Positions 51,290 through 64,000 of a DNA stretch of 64,000 nt are shown here, in pieces. Below the pieces are notes generated by a model. That model made no database searches. It saw only the letters and a list, made by a program, of their open reading frames with translations, and was not told where the DNA came from. This DNA is from Cristatella mucedo. Its lineage: Eukaryota > Bryozoa > Phylactolaemata > Cristatellidae. The position numbers and the translations under genes were made by a program. Position 1 is the stretch's first letter, and the number at the start of each line of letters is the position of its first letter. The stretch is from NCBI GenBank assembly GCA_009760855.2, contig WPIO01000025.1, positions 4,386,501-4,450,500 on the forward strand. The letters are read 5' to 3'.

Positions 51290-51460
51290 CCCTGGGGTTT
51301 CAGCCTAGGAGTAAGGGGCTCACTCTTCACGACCCAGGTCGCGGGTTTGAATCCAGCAGTGGGCGATCCCTTATTTCCAACGGTAATCGTCATGATAATC
51401 TACTACGACTCTTCTGCTGCTATACAAATAAGGCCGTTCAACGAGCTAATCTAAACCTTA
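51290..51460 (+). mobile_element. tRNA-derived SINE, type B
   Basis: It has agcctaggagtaaggggctc, gtcgcgggtttgaatccagc, agtgggcgatcccttatttc, and ctgctatacaaataaggccg. It is one of the most complete type B copies. Confidence 0.82.
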
Positions 51461-52000
51461 ATGGTCGGTCACTCAGCCACTAGCACATCGGTCATTGTGA
51501 TCCCTTGGCAGGCATCATGGCATCACCTACGAGTCGACTGAAATGTTTTAATAAATACAGCTCAATTCCTTTAAACAACTGCTTGAAATGCCAATGTGGT
51601 CATAATGGCTCAACGTCCACGACTACCATTAAAATATCTAGTACCATAAGTACTATTCACGATTACACCACTGCCGAACAGAACAAAGCATTTTATCGCA
51701 ATAAAACCTTTATCTTGAACAGTACTGGTGTACAGGAACGGCACTTTGAATAAATATATTCAAGTAGCCAATCGAGAGATGTAAAGGCAGATACAGTCCA
51801 AATGTACCAACAGTTGAGTTGGTTGCAGCAAACCGATTTCTCGGCCACACCGTGGCACCGAATTGCAGCAGCAAACACTCCCCAAACACGTGGCAATGCT
51901 TCTGCTATCATCGAAGCCCACACTGCAGTATGTGGTTCCACACCTCCAGAGAGCTGCATTGCTGCGACACATTTCGCCCTCATGCTCACTGATCGGCTGG

Positions 52001-63452
<11,452 letters not shown>

Positions 63453-63461
63453 TGATATTGT

Positions 63462-63935
63462 CTAAAGTTGTGGCATACCCTTGTGGCATGCTCTCTGCCA
63501 AAGCTCTTGAGGGAAGGGAAAACTAAGATCTGCAAACGGATAGACGGCCACCGTGCCATGGACCCCACTGGGATCAACTTGAAGGGGCGTTTCACATAGC
63601 CTGGCCACTTGACAAGCCATTGCTTCATCTTTTCTACGATTAGCTACCCCTGGTAGTACCACCGTCTGGTCCATCCTTGGCTTAAGCCAGGCTATGCCGA
63701 TCCTGTAACCTGTTCGAATCACTTGCCGAATCAACTTCTCGTTCTTAACCGGGCGGCGGCCACTAATGCACAGCCTTTTGGTCGACTTGAACAGCTGCGG
63801 CTGCCTAGCTCCGGATATTTGCCGAAAGCTGACCGAGTCAACGCCATGGTTAATACATTGATTAATAAAGAGCGGTGAGGTCCGACCGAATATTGAGGCG
63901 AGGAGCCGTTTGACTACGTACAATCTTAGCACTGT
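63462..63935 (-). other. 157-codon open frame upstream of RRS1, unrecognised
   Basis: The frame stays open on the minus strand through about 470 nt and has no ATG at its left limit. It includes RLCISGRRPVKNEKLIRQVI and GYRIGIAWLKPRMDQTVVLP. The segment around ttggcttaagccaggctat resembles DNA at about 47245-47275, so it may be a dispersed element rather than a gene. No family recognised. Confidence 0.3.
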
Positions 63936-64000
63936 TATTAGAAAATGTCAAAAACACATCACGCTTACACTTTCAGTGCTGCTAAATGGAAAGATTAAGT

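Overview
This is a window of an animal nuclear genome, most likely an invertebrate. It holds two intron-rich protein genes set tail to tail among many old transposon copies and microsatellites. Splice sites are ordinary GT-AG. SNX14 and RRS1 are eukaryotic genes. RRS1 has many introns here, whereas vertebrate RRS1 is a single coding exon, so a vertebrate is unlikely. I could not fix the phylum.

Plus strand, 4.59-48.0 kb: an SNX14 orthologue (ER-anchored sorting nexin). I reconstructed 28 coding exons, one of them tentative. They encode an N-terminal membrane hairpin, a CxxC...CxxH motif, PXA, RGS, PX and Nexin-C domains. From exon 4 to the stop all reading phases agree and give 857 codons including the stop. 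One short exon before exon 4 is missing from the model. A polyadenylation signal lies at 48.82 kb.

Minus strand, 63.45-52.0 kb: an RRS1 orthologue (nucleolar 60S assembly factor). Ten coding exons were found and one N-terminal exon is missing. From exon 2 of my list to the stop the phases agree and encode 294 residues.

Mobile elements fill the introns and flanks. They include two families of decayed non-LTR retrotransposons (CR1/L2-like), two tRNA-derived SINE families (one shares its 3' tail with the LINEs), a broken hAT transposon at about 28.6-31.0 kb with two related non-autonomous copies, and a candidate 1.3 kb solo LTR with a 4-bp target duplication in an SNX14 intron. Long GA/CT and CA arrays occur at 7.9, 20.2, 38.7, 42.4, 42.8, 49.1, 54.1 and 62.1 kb.

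The two genes have no obvious functional link. SNX14 acts at the endoplasmic reticulum in lipid handling, and RRS1 acts in the nucleolus in ribosome assembly. I found no CRISPR array, rRNA gene, functional tRNA gene or prokaryote-like operon, and no convincing new biological system. The points most worth checking are the solo LTR, the hAT/MITE family, the insertion of elements into each other's tails, and the SINE abutting an SNX14 splice acceptor.
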